Part shown: positions 22,791 to 34,891 of the stretch, piece after piece
Numbering within the stretch: the first letter of the stretch is position 1
Layout: the number at the start of each line of letters is the position of its first letter
NCBI GenBank assembly: GCA_018398765.1
Contig: JAHBMJ010000003.1
Coordinates: 22,501 to 59,591 of the forward strand
Source: Chromera velia
Taxonomy: Eukaryota; Sar; Chromeraceae
DNA: 37,091 bases
Direction: 5' to 3'
Notes under the pieces: model-generated
Told to the model about the DNA's origin: nothing
Databases searched by the model: none
The model's input: only the letters and a program-made list of their open reading frames with translations
Translations under genes and position numbers: made by a program

Positions 22791-24189
22791 ATCCATGACC
22801 ATACGTGTCCATGTGTGTCTTTGTCTGTGTCAATATACGCCGGTGTCCACAAGCTGACGCAAGCATGTTTGGTTATGTGTATACATCATTGTCTGTTTGA
22901 CTTCTTTCTCCTCTTTTTCCCTCCCCTTCTCTCCCTATATCTCTCTCTATCTGTCCCTCCGTCTCTGCTCTGACATCGACTCGGAGTCCTCTCAGCACCT
23001 CCCTTTCCGCCTCCTCCCGGTATTTCCCCTTCCTCCCTGTTTCATCTTCGCTTTCTCTTTTATTTTTCTCCATTTATCTCTCCTTTAAATTGTCTCAATC
23101 CTGTGTACGTTTGCTCCGTTTTTCCTTCTCTCAATCCCGTCATGCAGACTCTCGACTGCGACTTCCTCTTTGGACTCGCTTCTCTCCTCCCTATAGTGAC
23201 TATCCCCTCCTCTTTTTGTATCCCCAAAGCTCCCTAGCTAAGCTCTTTTTACCTGCTCTCCTCCCCCCTTCTTTTTTTCTTCTCTCTCGGAGTCTTTTTT
23301 CTGTCTCTTTCTTCTCTTTTTGACTTCTCACTGGAGGAAATCCTCCGCTGAAATCATGCACCTTTCTTTTTTCTCTGTTGCCATGTGAATTACTCTTTCC
23401 TTTCCAATCGCTATGCCATTGGTTTAAACCGCATGAATCTTGTGTGATGGTATGTATGTAGCTGCATTCCTTCCTGATTTGAAAGTTGCAGATCGATAAG
23501 CAACGATCTGCGCCAATGGGATTCGCTTTAGATGCAACCCCCAGCCTGGGGTGTCATTTTTGCTTGAAGTTCACGTGTTTCCATGCATATGCATATAAAT
23601 GACAGCTAAACTGTGCCGAAACATTCAACTTTGAAACACTTGTGTTAGCTGCTGGGTTCGGCGCGCGTGTGCTATAGAGCTGGGTGTGCGTAAACTGTTT
23701 TGAAGTTAGATCCCAGGCCGGCTTCTTTTTAAAAAATTTAGTGACATGCATTTATAAAAAATAATTCAAAAATTTAATTTGTTTAGCACTTAAAACGCAG
23801 ATCTGAGTTAGATGATAGTGCTCTAGGGCACCACTAATCACTAATCACTAATCATCTGATAAAGCAGTTTTCTAGTTTTTTATTACTAATTAATAGACTA
23901 TTAAATATTTTGTAAAAAAAATGTTTATAATTCACTTTTAAACCACTGTAAACCACTCAGTCCAGATAAACTAGATTTCAAAGGAATTCAAAATTGCATA
24001 ACAGTGTATTAGTTTCTACAAAATGTGCTATATTGTATATGACTGATATAGTTATATTATATATTTTTTGTAAATAATTAGTTGATGAATAAATAATGTA
24101 TGATCATCTCTTTCATTCTCAATTATAGGGTATTAGGTGGAAAATTTCAAATTTAGGCTAGAATTTAGGCTTTTTTGAATGAGTTAAGA
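22791..24189. other. Right interior of the TIR element, no gene
   Basis: Pyrimidine-rich to 23330 and mixed to 23740, then AT-rich to the right TIR. A short ACTAATC triplication occurs at about 23832-23852. No frame resembles a transposase. Confidence 0.5.
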
Positions 24190-24241
24190 TAAAAGTCCGA
24201 CTTGAGGGCAAAAGTCCATTTTTAAAGGCACAAGCCTTGAA

Positions 24242-25507
24242 CGGGTCGGCGCGACACTGCCCTCAGTGTTGCTTCGAGTTCCTGAGGAGAACCCCTTCAA
24301 GGACATCCCTGACAACAAGTACGAGGAGCTGAAGAGGATGGCGGCCGAGTACGAGCCCGGGGGCACGTACTTGGTGGAGATGGGCCTCTACAGACTGCCC
24401 TGTGCAGCCCAGCTTTTCAACTATAAGTTGGAGGGTGTGTGTAAAGAGTTAGGGTTCAGGCGTGTGGATACAGCCATCGCAGTCAAGTCTCCCCCTGAAA
24501 GAGGGAGAGCCCAAGCTATTGTCATGAATTGGATAGATGATTTGCTGACTGGAGCCCCTTCGAAGGAGCATAAGATCCTTCAGGAGACCCTCAACAAGAG
24601 GTTGGGCTTTAGGTCCGTGTGTGTGATTGGGGAGGGATCAGAGAGGAAGTTTTCTAGAGTGGACATCTCCAGAGTCTCCACAGAGGAGATTCACCTCTCC
24701 CAGGTCTCATACCTCGAGAATACAGACACCGCTCCTCTATGGGAGATTTTGAAGGAGAAGCATCCGAGCAAACCCTGGAAGGGTTTGGACGGCAAGAGTG
24801 CTGAGCCCTCCACTAAGGAGGAGCTCGACACCTAGTATGAGAAGCCGATCCGTGCTGGAGTCAAGACCCTACAGTGGAGGGTGCGGATGAATCCGCTCCG
24901 TACGGTGTGGGGCCACACGGTAGCGCAGTCGATCTTGAAGCCTTCCAGACGTGTCTTCAAGACGGTCGTGTGCATCATCAAGATGCTGAAGGGGCACCCT
25001 GGCAAGCGGGTTTTCACAAGCGTGGGGCTTGTGCCTGTCGTGCATGCATACTTCGACGCAGCGTTCAAGTTTGCGACTTACACTGCACGGTTGGGTTATA
25101 TTGTCAGGATCCTGCACTCGATCGAGCTACGAGGAGACCTGCGGTCCCTCTTGGAGAACTGGATTGCGTGGGCCACCAAAAGGGCAGGAAGGAAGGTCGG
25201 GTCTTCTACTCCCAGGGAGGTGCTCGCCTTTGAGTTTCTTCTCAAGAAGCTTTTCGGCATCGTTGCCCTCGTTAAGGCAATGTGGGGCCTCAAGAAGGTC
25301 CGTGTGATCGTCTATACGGACTCCGGCCCCCTCCACGACCAGTTCCAGTCTGGCAAGGCTCAGACCGATGCGACCATGCAGGGCGTTTTGGAGTAGTGCA
25401 TTAAGGAGATGCGTGTCCTTGGGGCAGATCTCCAGTGGATTGCACGAGCGAGGAATGTGGTGAACGTGATGACCAAGTATACCCTCCCCGGTGGGGAGAT
25501 GGCGTGA
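24242..25507 (+). pseudogene. pol: Copia RT C-terminal part and RNase H
   Basis: This continues the RT frame after the TIR element. It has GLYRLPCAAQLF (like 'GLYGLkqapr.W', about 24383) and the second catalytic block WIDDLL (codons 89-94 counted from 24266). WIDD replaces the usual YVDD but keeps both Asp residues. RNase H follows: YFDAAFK...ARLGYI (like 'DADwa...R.StsGY'), a Glu in VLAFEFLL (like 'EaEy'), YTDSGPLHD (like 'cDn..A') and ARARNVVNVMTKYTL (like 'nvADilTK.L'). Stops lie at 24833 and 25394, and the terminal TGA is at 25505-25507. The region made cDNA and removed the RNA template. Confidence 0.88.
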
Positions 25508-28500
25508 ATCCGACGGCGTGGAACTTCTGAAGGGGAAGGGTGCGGGGCCTTTTCTTTCTTTCTTTTGTGTCCTGTTTCTGTTATCTGCTCTTTCTCTTCT
25601 ATCATCCCTTTGCAGGTAGATGTGTACAGGGTTTTATTTTTTACTTAGGGTGGGGACGACTGGGGTTTGGGTACGCCAGGCTTGAAAGGGAATTAGATAG
25701 GCCAGAGGTACTGTTCGCCCCTTTTATCTGTTTCTCTCTCTCATTAATCTGTTTTCCTAGATAGGCGACTAGATGGGGAGGTGACAAGAAAGAGGGGCAG
25801 GAGACAAGGGGTCTCCTGCTGGGTGGGCGTGGGATCAGCCAGGCAGGAGAGCAAGAAAAATTAGGTAAGAAAGCAAGAAAGTCAGAAGAGCGGGTCCTCT
25901 CCCACTGCATCCTTCCGTAAACCTCTGCAGCCATGCATGTTTAGTAGTTGTCGTGTTCTGTCTCGTCCTGTTTGTGTTTGTATTTGTTTGTTTGTTTACA
26001 CCGTTCTGGCGTAGATGGCGCACATGCCTCTGCGTCCCGGGCAAAGCATCCAGTGCTCGGGCAATGCATGAGGCCATGCAAAAAGCTGGCCCAAATTTTA
26101 TGTAAACCGAGTATCAATTTTTTTGGGGCAGCTTGGGTGGAACGGACGAGCATGGACCGTTTAAGGTCAATTACGTGGGGTGTATGGGCGGGTGGATCCG
26201 ACATTCATGAGGAGGCATTACCCTGTCTACTCGCATCTATTGTTCTGCACTCCGTGTCCGGTGCCCGTCTGCATAAGAGTTCCATGCGCAGGAAATAGAC
26301 GGGCTGTTTTTGCAGCGAAGGTGAGTGCCCAGAGCACTCAAACAGTCCGATCCCTGTGCGATTTCTTTCCTCCGTTTTGAGCAGAATGGGCCTAGCCAGA
26401 CCAGTTAGGGAGCCTGAAAGAACGCTGTCAGCTGGCATGAGGGGCATGAATGATTTTGTATCCATTTATAACCTGGCTGCCTGTCTGCGATCCGTTGTGG
26501 TGATGGAGTTAGCATGCTGCCTGACTGACGCTTTGATCTGTACTTTCGTCTCACTCCCTGTCAGGGCTTTGCATCACCCCCGAGTGAATTTACGAGAGAA
26601 TGTAGATAAAAAGGGGGGAGGGTGCTCACGGGGAGCATCACGTCTGGCAGGTGGCAGCCTAGGCAGGGGGAAAGACCGCTGTGCGCACACCGAAACTTTT
26701 TGTCTCTTTGTCACATCTCTCTCTATGCACAGCGCTTCAGTAGGATCGCAAGGGCGTCCTGCGTTTATGAATGAACTGTCCCGTTCGGATGTGTAAGTGC
26801 CGTGAAAGAGAGACCCGATCCAAGTGCAGGGGGCATTTGGGTGAGTATGCAAGCTCAGGTGTGTTGTGGATGGTTTTTTCTTCTCAGACTGCCGGCATCT
26901 CATCCTGTCTGAAGCCTGTCCTCCGCTGTAGGAAGTCAGGTCAGGGGTGAGTGTAAGTCCGGGTGTGTTCGGTTTTGTTAGTTTGTATTTATGAAATCCT
27001 TTCTCCAGAAGGTCAGGGAAGTGTGTGGTAGCTCTCCTGTGATTTTAATTGTTTTTGCAAGGCATGCGTGAAGAGGTAGGGGGTGCTTTGGGGGCACTTT
27101 CTTTGCAGTGCAGTTCGTTTGTATATGTTTGTTTTCTCTCTCTCTTTCTTCTTTGTTTGGATTTCCGCATGGTCCGGGGAAGCTTGTCGCATCATAGGGG
27201 CGTGCATGGCCAGTGGGCGCTAGCCGGGTATGGGCGTCTTCGGGTTTTCCGTTTTAAATTCGTTTTCACAGACGGAAAGGAGCTGGGAGGGAAGGCCTTC
27301 CCGTCCTGTCTATGTAGGCAAAGACCTTTTGCAGTCGTGTTTTCCTTAAGCTGCCGGTTGGCGTTAGGGGGGCTTGCGATGCCGACGCCCTAATATATGG
27401 CCGACCCGAACTAGAGTAGGGTGGGTAAGGCAAGCAAAACATTTTCCCTACCCTTTATGGTAATCGCGGGGGCCATCCACACATACCGTGTGTACGAGTG
27501 CATGAAAGAAGGAAAAGAAGTATTGGGGGAGAAGGTGGTAAGGACTTTGCTTTTGACAGGCCTGTTCTGTAAGATTGGGTCTCTTTGCTAAGGGGCAGGG
27601 CATGCCAAGGCTGTCAAAGGCTCTTGGTTTCCAATGAACTGCATTTTGGCTTGCATGAGGAATGCTTGTGTTTTGTTTGCCTTTCTTTCTTTTATTTCTT
27701 TCGTACGTTCAGAGCAGGGTCCGTCCGGAGAAGGAAGCATGGCAGGTAGTGTGGGCTCCTGTATGCTAGACATCTTCGGTTTTCTACGTATAGGGCGGGG
27801 CTCCATCTAGAGGCAGATAGGCTGTGTGTCCCATGCGTTCGTTAGCATAAGCAGGCATGGGTTCGAGGCCTGTGTTCTTCTGTGCTGTTCCTTTCGCTTT
27901 TCCTGGTGTGGTTTCGTTTTGTCCCATTCTTCCAGCCCGGTCGGCTGGTATTCATTTCCCTGTTTGCCCTGCACACGCGTGAGCCCGGTATGCTCTCCCT
28001 TGTTACAGGATAATAAATGACGTCTGTAGAGGACGACGCGTGAGAGCACGAGAAAAGGGAATGAGGAGAGAAGAGATAAATGATACATAAGTAATTCTTT
28101 TGTGATTGTGCTGTGTTGGTTGGGAGGAAAAGCAGTCTCCGTTTCGGGTGTGGGGAAAGGGGAGGACCTATGACAATCTCTTCCCTGCATATCTTCTAAA
28201 CGTGTGGGCGTTTTGAGCTAGATGTGTTTGGGGCACGTCCCGGCGTGGCTGCGTCCAACTAATGAGCACATATTCTGGGCTGCTGGCCATAGTGGTGGGG
28301 CAGTGTTCGGGCAGTTCGGGGGATGCCGTATTTTTGTGACTTGCTTGGATGGGGAGCAGTGCTTCTCGCTGCAGGGACTCGTATCTGTGCTTCCACAGGA
28401 GCCTCCAGCAGCAATTGTCTGTTTGCATATGCGGATTACTCTGCCTGCATATAGTAGTTCTTTAGTCAAAAAGAGGACGCTCCCATTAGGTCGCCAGTTA

Positions 28501-28649
28501 CGGTGACTGGCAGGCAATGGTTAAGCGTCAGGAAAAGAGGAAAAGGAAAATTGGGGAGCCGGGTGATTAAAGAAAGGTCTTTTCTCATGCTTCCCGATTC
28601 TCCCTCATCAGAGGGGGGTGTATTGTGCTATGTGCTTCATAGTCTTTCC
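25508..28649. other. Long 3' non-coding region of the Copia element
   Basis: About 3.1 kb between the polyprotein stop and the 3' polypurine tract. It is GT/TTT-rich on the plus strand, and none of the frames (up to about 146 codons at 26356-26796) has protein-like features, membrane segments or coiled coils suggestive of an env-like ORF. It is not obviously another repeat family in this window. Most Copia elements have a 3' UTR of a few hundred bases or less, so either this element carries extra sequence or a fully decayed ORF lies here. Confidence 0.5.
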
Positions 28650-28670
28650 TCGGGAGCTTGGGAGGGTGTG
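28650..28670 (+). promoter_or_regulatory. Polypurine-tract-like site before the 3' LTR
   Basis: CGGGAGCTTGGGAGGGTGTG directly precedes TGTGAAAG, the start of the 3' LTR. A G-rich tract here is the expected plus-strand primer. It is imperfect because of the internal CTT and terminal GTGTG. Confidence 0.5.
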
Positions 28671-29416
28671 TGTGAAAGAAAACGACGGTCCCAATCCTGG
28701 TCGGATTCGTGGAGGGTGAATTCCGGTCCCGGCCTTTCTATTCGTCCCTTCGCCCCAAGCCAGAGAAAGGAGCGACGCTCACATGGCGGCCTGTCCACAC
28801 GGGGTAGCGGGGCGCCTGCGACAGAGGTGTGCATGTTATGAGTTCCATGGTATGGCCTGCATGCACTTTGGCATAAGAAATAAACCCGAGGCACTCACCG
28901 TGGTGGTATGTGTTCCAGGCCTTCATATGGGATTTAATTAGGCCGATGGTGCGGTTATGCCATCAGAGGCTTCAGAATTAATTCCGGTCGAATTAATTTC
29001 CAGACGGTCAGACAGACATGCATGGCAGTTACCGTCTGTTTGAATGAGAGACTTGACCTAGGGATTGACAGAGCTTCATGTGTAGGATCTGTACTGTGCC
29101 CTATGTGTCTCTGTGGTTCTCTTGTGCTCTAAGTATTGCACGAGGCCACCAGCAGGAGTGTACTGTGGACTGTGGAAGTTCATAGATTTTCTGTCTGGTG
29201 AAGAGACTGATCAGATATTTATTTCTGTCCATCTGTATCGGTCTAGATGAGTATGTTAGGTCAACGTATTCGCTGTGGTCCTCTAATAGGAGAGGGCCAG
29301 GAATTCGGGAGTATAGCAGTTTGAGGAGTCCTCTAGAAAGGCTAGAGGATCGATACAGGAAGGCCCATAGGATTCCACTGGAGGAATCTCGAGAGAGGTG
29401 AGACTCTACTTTTCAC
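28671..29416 (+). repeat. 3' LTR of giant Copia element
   Basis: A 746-bp copy of the 5' LTR with roughly 6% differences by eye, mostly C/T and A/G transitions. It has AATAAA at 28879-28884 and ends CTTTTCAC at 29416. The next bases, TGCTTTGGTAGC, are the right target-site duplication (29417-29422) and the continuation of repeat unit A0. Confidence 0.9.
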
Positions 29417-30500
29417 TGCTTTGGTAGCTATTTTCTTTTCCTGTAGTAGAAGTGGAGACCGGATGGATCTACAGTCACTCTGACAGCAGGTTTTCACTGG
29501 GAGACGCCGTGTTGCACAGTCTTGTGGACTTTGCTTGTAGACGACACCATTGTGGACGCACTGAGTCCCCAATCTCCCCTCACGTTCTTCGGACCTTCAT
29601 CTCCAACCACCTCAACAAGCTTGAGCAAGTGTTCAAGGATCTCCAGCAGCATGATCGCCGCCACTTCGCCATGAGCCGCCCATCCACCAGCTGCCACCAG
29701 TTGCTGCCAAGACTGCACTGAGCCGTCAGTGTACCATCTGCTCGCACCTGCTTTGGGGACCGCCAAGAACTGGGAGTGCCGCACCATTGCTACTGGAATT
29801 TGCTTGTCTGCTTGCCAGGATCATTGAGGAGGCAAGGTTTTGGAAGCACCTCTTTGAGGGGGGGGTTTAGGGAGGGATTCTTCCATCTTTGTTTGGCCGT
29901 CTCCACGTCTTCTGCCAGTTAACGTCCATCCGTGTGCACACCGGCGTGAGGGGGGATACAAGGACGCTCCGCTGAGTTATGAATGCAAGGTTTGCAGTGT
30001 TTGTTTTCTCTTGTTAGGCAGTGAGTGCAAACTGTGCATGTGATCGAACTCTTTGATGGAGAAGCATATAAGACACGATTTGTTCTATCTTTCTGCACAG
30101 CCACTGCATGGATTCTTTCTTTCCCTATTGCTTTTCCAGTGTTGTGAAGCGCTCATCTTTTAAAAGGCAACAGACAGCCAGACCTAAGAGGCAGGCCGAA
30201 GAAAGGCAGACTTAAGAGGCAGGCCGGAGATAGACAGTCTTATGATGCCTAGCCCTCTGACCTTGTTGAACACTTCTTGTGATGCCTAGCCCTCTGTCTC
30301 TCTGTTATCCTTTCATGTATGCTCTTCAATCTTCAACACTGGCAGGCAAGTCACTTGAAAGCAGAAAAAGATTTCATTGGCTTTCAGACAGTCAGACTAA
30401 AAGGCTGTTTCATTCCCTTTGTCTTTATCTTTCCCTGGTGTTTCGCTTCCGTTTCTTTCTCTTTGTAAAGCTTGCATAGAAACGTAATCAAGGGGGGGAG
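29417..30500 (+). mobile_element. Tandem LTR-like unit A0, right part
   Basis: It continues the unit begun at 9387, homologous to 30986-32085. It lacks 16 bp (CAGACATAATAAAATT) present in A1 and A2 after GATCGAACTCTTT (about 30052), so A0 totals 1,569 bp rather than 1,585. It ends with the G-run (AAGGGGGGGAG) that abuts the TTGAAG start of A1. Short frames on both strands (89 codons plus, 97 codons minus) are not convincing genes. Confidence 0.85.
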
Positions 30501-32085
30501 TTGAAGTATAGGGTATCAGCCTGCCGCGTATCCATGCTTGCTTCTGGACCCGGCAGGCCGAGCGTGCAGGCCGTGCCGCGCGGTGCCGAAGCGCTATGCT
30601 GGCTGGGATAGGATTGCCGCGTGCGCATTCGATTTTGTACGATTTGTGCCGCGCGCATTCAGCACCAGCCAGTTCAGATCGATTCACTTCGTGCAGCACT
30701 AGCTGATTGAACGCCTTTCGGCGGTTCATTCTACTTTGCCTTGACAGACAGACTATTTCATGAAGTAGTTCCACCATCATGAAGATCTAGCTCTGCATTC
30801 TGTTTGACCATCATTTGGTCATTTTTTTTTGCGGTTGACAGCGCTCTGTTGTGTCCCGTTTTGGTCAGTCAATGACGGTCACCGCAACAATCACTTCCGT
30901 CTCCGTATCTTTCTCCAGCAGTCTTTTCCTCCACTCTTCTACGAATTGGAAGCCGCCCGTTCCAGTTAGAACTGGAATGACGGAATGCTTTGGTAGCTAT
31001 TTTCTTTTCTTGTAGCAGAAGTAGAGACCGGATGGATCTGCAGTCGCTCCGATAGTAGGTTTTCACTGGGAGACGCCGTGTTGCACAGTCTTGTGGACTT
31101 TGCTTGCAGACGACACCATTGTGGATGCACTGAGTTCCCAATCTCCCCTCACGTTCTTCGGACCTTCATCTCCAACCACCTCAACAAGCTTGAGCAAGTG
31201 TCCAAGGATCTCCAGCAGCATGATCGCCGCCACTTCGCCATGAGCCGCCCATCCACCAGCTGCCACCAGTTGCTGCCAAGACTGCACTGAGCCGTCAGTG
31301 CACCATCTGCTTGTACCTGCTTTGGGGGCCGCCAAGAACTGGGAGTGCCGCACCATTGCTGCTGGAATTTGCTTGTCTGCTTGCCAGGATCATTGAGGAG
31401 GCAAGGTTTTGGAAGCACCTCTTTGAGGGGGGGGTTTAGGGAGGGATTCTTCCATCTTTGTTTGGCCGTCTCCACGTCTTCTGCCAGTCAACGTCCATCC
31501 GTGTGCACACCGGCGTGAGGGGGGATACAAGGACGCTCCGCTGAGTTATGAATGCAAGGTTTGCAGTGTTTGTTTTCTCTTGTTAGGCAGTGAGTGTAAA
31601 CTATGCATGTGATCGAACTCTTTCAGACATAATAAAATTGATGGAAAAGCATATAAGGCACGATTTATTCTGTCTTTCTACACAGCCACTACATGGATTC
31701 TTTCTTTCTCTGTTGCTTTTCCAGTATTGTAAAGCGCTCATCTTTTGAAAGGCAACAGACAGCCAGACCTAAAAGGCAGGCCGAAGAAAGGCAAACTTAA
31801 GAGGCAGGCCGGAGACAGACAGTCTTATGATGCCTAGCCCTCTGACCTTGTTGAACACTTCTTGTGATGCTTAGCCTTCTGTCTCTCTGTTATCCTTTTA
31901 TGTATGCTTTTCAATCTTCAACACTGGCAGGCAAGTCACTTGAAAGCAGAAAAAGATTTCATTGGCTTTCAGGCAGTCAGACCAAAAGGCTGTTTTATTC
32001 CCTTTGTTTTTATCTTTCCCTGGTGTTTCGCTTCCGTTTCTTTCTCTTTGCAAAGCTTGCATAGAAACGTAATCGAGGGGGGGAG
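30501..32085 (+). mobile_element. Tandem LTR-like unit A1 (complete, empty Copia target site)
   Basis: A 1,585-bp unit. Its start (TTGAAGTATAGGG) directly follows a GGGGGGGAG tract, as an LTR follows its polypurine tract. It contains TTCCAGTTAGAACTGGAA (30960-30977) nine bases before the empty target site TGCTTT (30986), a second G-run around 31427-31444, and AATAAA at 31631-31636. It carries no element-type coding domain, so if it is an LTR element it is non-autonomous. Confidence 0.8.
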
Positions 32086-33670
32086 TTGAAGTATAGGGTA
32101 TCAGCCTGCCGCGTATCCATGCTTGCTTCTGGACCCGGCGGGCTGAGCGTGCAGGCCGTGCTGCGCGGTGCCGAAGCGCCATGCTGGCCGGGATAGGATT
32201 GCCGCGTGCGCATTCGATTTTGTACGATTTGTGCCGCGCGCATTCAGCACCAGCCAGTTCAGATCGATTCACTTCGTGCAGCACTAGCTGATCGAACGCC
32301 TTTCGGCGGTTCGTTCTACTTTGCCTTGACAGACAGACTATTTCATGAAGTAGTTCCACCATCATGGAGATCTAGCTCTGCATTCTGTTTGACCATCATT
32401 TGGTCATTCTCTTTTGCGGTTGACAGCGCTCTGTTGTGTCCCGTTTTGGTTAGTCAATGACGGTCACCGCAACGATCACTTCCGTCTCCGTATCTTTCTC
32501 CAGCAGTCTTTTCCTCCACTCTTCTACGAATTGGAAGCCGCCCGTTCCAGTTAGAACTGGAATGGCGGAATGCTTTGGTAGCTATTTTCTTTTCTTGTAG
32601 CAGAAGTAGAGACCGGATGGATCTGCAGTCGCTCCGACAGCAGGTTTTCACTGGGAGACGCCGTGTTGCACAGTCTTGTGGACTTTGCTTGCGGATGACA
32701 CCATTGTGGACGCACTGAGTCCCTAATTTCCCCTCACGTTCTTCGGACCTTCATCTCCAATCACCTCAACAAGCTTGAGCAAGTGTTCAAGGATCTCCAG
32801 CAGCATGATCGCTGCCACTTCGCCATGAGCCGCCCATCCACCAGCTGCCACCAGTTGCTGCCAAGACTGCACTGAGCCGTCAGTGCACCATCTGCTCGCA
32901 CCTGCTTTAGGGGCCGCCAAAAACTGGGAGTGCCGCACCATCGCTACTGGAATTTGCTTGTCTGCTTGCCAGGATCATTGAGGAGGCAAGGTTTTGGAAG
33001 CACCTCTTTGAGGGGGGGGATTGGGGAGGGATTCTTCCATCTTTGTTTGGCCGTCTCCATGTCTTTTGCCAGTTAACATCCATCCGTGTGCACACCGGCG
33101 TGAGGGGGGATACAAGGACGCTCCGCTGAGTTATGAATGCAAGGTTTGCAGTGTTTGTTTTCTCTTGTTAGGCAGTGAGTGTAAACTATGCATGTGATCA
33201 AACTCTTTCAGACATAATAAAATTGATGGAGAAGCATATAAGGCACGATTTATTCTATCTTTCTGCACAGCCACTACATGGATTCTTTCTTTCTCTGTTG
33301 TTTTTCCAGTATTGTGAAGCGCTCATCTTTTGAAAGGCAACAGACAGCCAGACCTAAGAGGCAGGCCAAAGAAAGGCAGACTTAAGAGGCAGGCCAGAGA
33401 CAGACAGTCTTATGATGCCTAGCCCTCTGACCTTGTTAAACACTTCTTGTGATGCCTAGCCCTCTGTCTCTCTGTTATCCTTTCATGTATGCTCTTCAAT
33501 CTTTAACACTGGCAGGCAAGTCACTTGAAAGCAGAAAAAGATTTCATTAGCTCTCAGGCAGTCAGACCAAAAGGTTGTTTCATTCCCTTTGTCTTTATCT
33601 TTCCCTGGTGTTTCGCTTCCGTTTCTTTCTCTTTGCAAAGCTTGCATAGAAACGTAATCGAGGGGGGGAG
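32086..33670 (+). mobile_element. Tandem LTR-like unit A2 (complete, empty Copia target site)
   Basis: A second full 1,585-bp unit, differing from A1 by scattered substitutions. The single TGCTTTGG at 32571 again shows the uninterrupted target. It ends in the same GAGGGGGGGAG tract before the next unit. Confidence 0.8.
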
Positions 33671-34010
33671 TTGAAGTATAGGGTACCAGCCTGTCGTATA
33701 TCCATGTATATCCATACTTGCTTCTGGACCCGGCGGGCCAAGCGTGCAGGCCGTGCCGCGCAGTGCCGAAGCGCCATGCTGGCCGGGATAGGATTGCCGC
33801 GTGCGCATTCGATTTTGTACGATTTATGCCGCGTACATTCAGCACCAGCCAGTTCAGATCGATTCACTTCATGTAGTACTAGCTGATTGAACACCTTTCA
33901 GCGGTTCGTTCTACTTTGCCTTGACGGACAAACTATTTTATGAAGTAGTTCCACCATCATAGAGATCTAGCTCTACATTCCGTTTGACCATCATTTGGTC
34001 ATTCTCTTTT
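33671..34010 (+). mobile_element. Tandem LTR-like unit A3, truncated after 340 bp
   Basis: This matches the first 340 bp of the unit and stops at CATTCTCTTTT, where the other units read on into GCGGTTGACAGC. It contains a small local duplication (GTATATCCAT repeated near 33700). Foreign AT-rich DNA follows. The homology is not seen again to the end of the window, so this is truncation rather than simple interruption, at least within view. Confidence 0.8.
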
Positions 34011-34564
34011 TAGAAATTCTCATTCCCTAATGAATTGGGAGTTGAATTGGGCATCGAATTAGTAGTACTACCAATTTTTTATTGCCAGTAACTCCCAATT
34101 TTAAAAAATTGGTACCTAGTCTAGTGAAAGAAGTACATAAAGTTTGAAGCTAAAATTTTGTGTACGGGCTAGACAGGGGCTCACTAGTCTCTAGCCGCAG
34201 TCATTAGACTCTAATTCATTATTAGGAACAAATTCTATAAACATTTAGAGTTACCTAAAAATTGGGAGTTACCAATTTTTAAATAGGAATTTTTTAGGAC
34301 CGCCGAAAAAAAAATTGGTAGTACAAAAAAAAAAAAAATGGGACTCAACTTAAAACTTTTGTTTTATGTGTCATAGTGCACTGCTAACGCAATGCAAAAC
34401 GGACAGTGGACAGCTCTATACAAGCTGCATGTACCAATATAAAAAATAGAGCGAAAATCGATCCAATTGACCATGTAAGCCTACCAGAATTCATAATCCC
34501 TCCATATGTCGGATAGTGGCTGCTGATCTTTGTTCAGATCATGCCCTTCTCTCCCGAACATCTT

Positions 34565-34891
34565 CTACTTAGTGGTTCCTAGATGCCTCAAATGGAGATT
34601 ATATTCCTTCTTCTTCTCTTCTGATAGATTTTGGGGGGGGACAACATAGGTGTACTGAAAAACGACTAAGGAATCATCTGGAAAAATTCCGATGTCTGCC
34701 TTTTTTCTGTGATCATCTGTGAGCTTTTTTAGCTCCAAAATCTTCACGGTGAACTTGACATCTGAAAATATTGCATGAGCGATGTTCAGCTCTCTCCTCA
34801 CAGCGAATCTCTCCCGAAACTCGGTGGGGATGACAAATCTATCCTTGTCCATTTCCTTTGACCTCTCCCTCTGTTGGCTTTGTGCAACCAT
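34565..34891 (-). CDS. Hypothetical 108-residue frame inside the 2.1-kb element
   Basis: The frame starts MVAQSQQRERSKEMDKDRF and contains a charged, strand/helix-like body (VKFTVKILELKKLTDD, FPDDSLVVFQYTYVVPP). Its composition is protein-like and unlike its AT-rich surroundings. I recognise no family. It could be a captured host gene fragment or an element gene; splicing to upstream sequence is possible. The coding call is weak. Confidence 0.3.
   Translation of the reverse strand: MVAQSQQRERSKEMDKDRFVIPTEFRERFAVRRELNIAHAIFSDVKFTVKILELKKLTDDHRKKADIGIFPDDSLVVFQYTYVVPPQNLSEEKKKEYNLHLRHLGTTK

Larger units (their letters stand above)
20294..24237. mobile_element. Non-autonomous 3.9-kb TIR DNA transposon inside the RT gene
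   Basis: The 3,944-bp insertion has 48-bp terminal inverted repeats (20294-20341 and 24190-24237) starting AGGCTTGTGCCTTTAAAA, with a single mismatch. A TGAA target duplication flanks it. The outer ~450 bp at each end are AT-rich; the middle is GC-moderate with repeats, hairpins and microsatellites. No transposase-like frame is present (the longest frames are simple-sequence translations), so mobilisation must have been in trans. The superfamily is not clear from the ends: a 4-bp non-TTAA duplication excludes mariner, hAT and piggyBac but leaves several possibilities. Confidence 0.85.

Noticed and set aside
22396-22866. Frames of 76-156 codons across the CT/GT microsatellites
   Set aside because: Low-complexity translations on both strands.
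26356-26796. Possible env-like ORF downstream of pol
   Set aside because: No signal peptide, transmembrane segment or coiled coil pattern. Composition is like the surrounding non-coding DNA.
29494-29787. Minus-strand frame with WYTDGS..AGGWAA resembling an RNase H start, repeated in A1 and A2
   Set aside because: The Tyr is Cys in A1 and A2, A2 is truncated, no further RNase H motifs follow, and both strands are open here. Likely coincidence.
30397-32365. Antisense frames of 127-155 codons recurring in units A1 and A2
   Set aside because: They recur only because the DNA repeats. They span the unit junction and have no domain or strong start.
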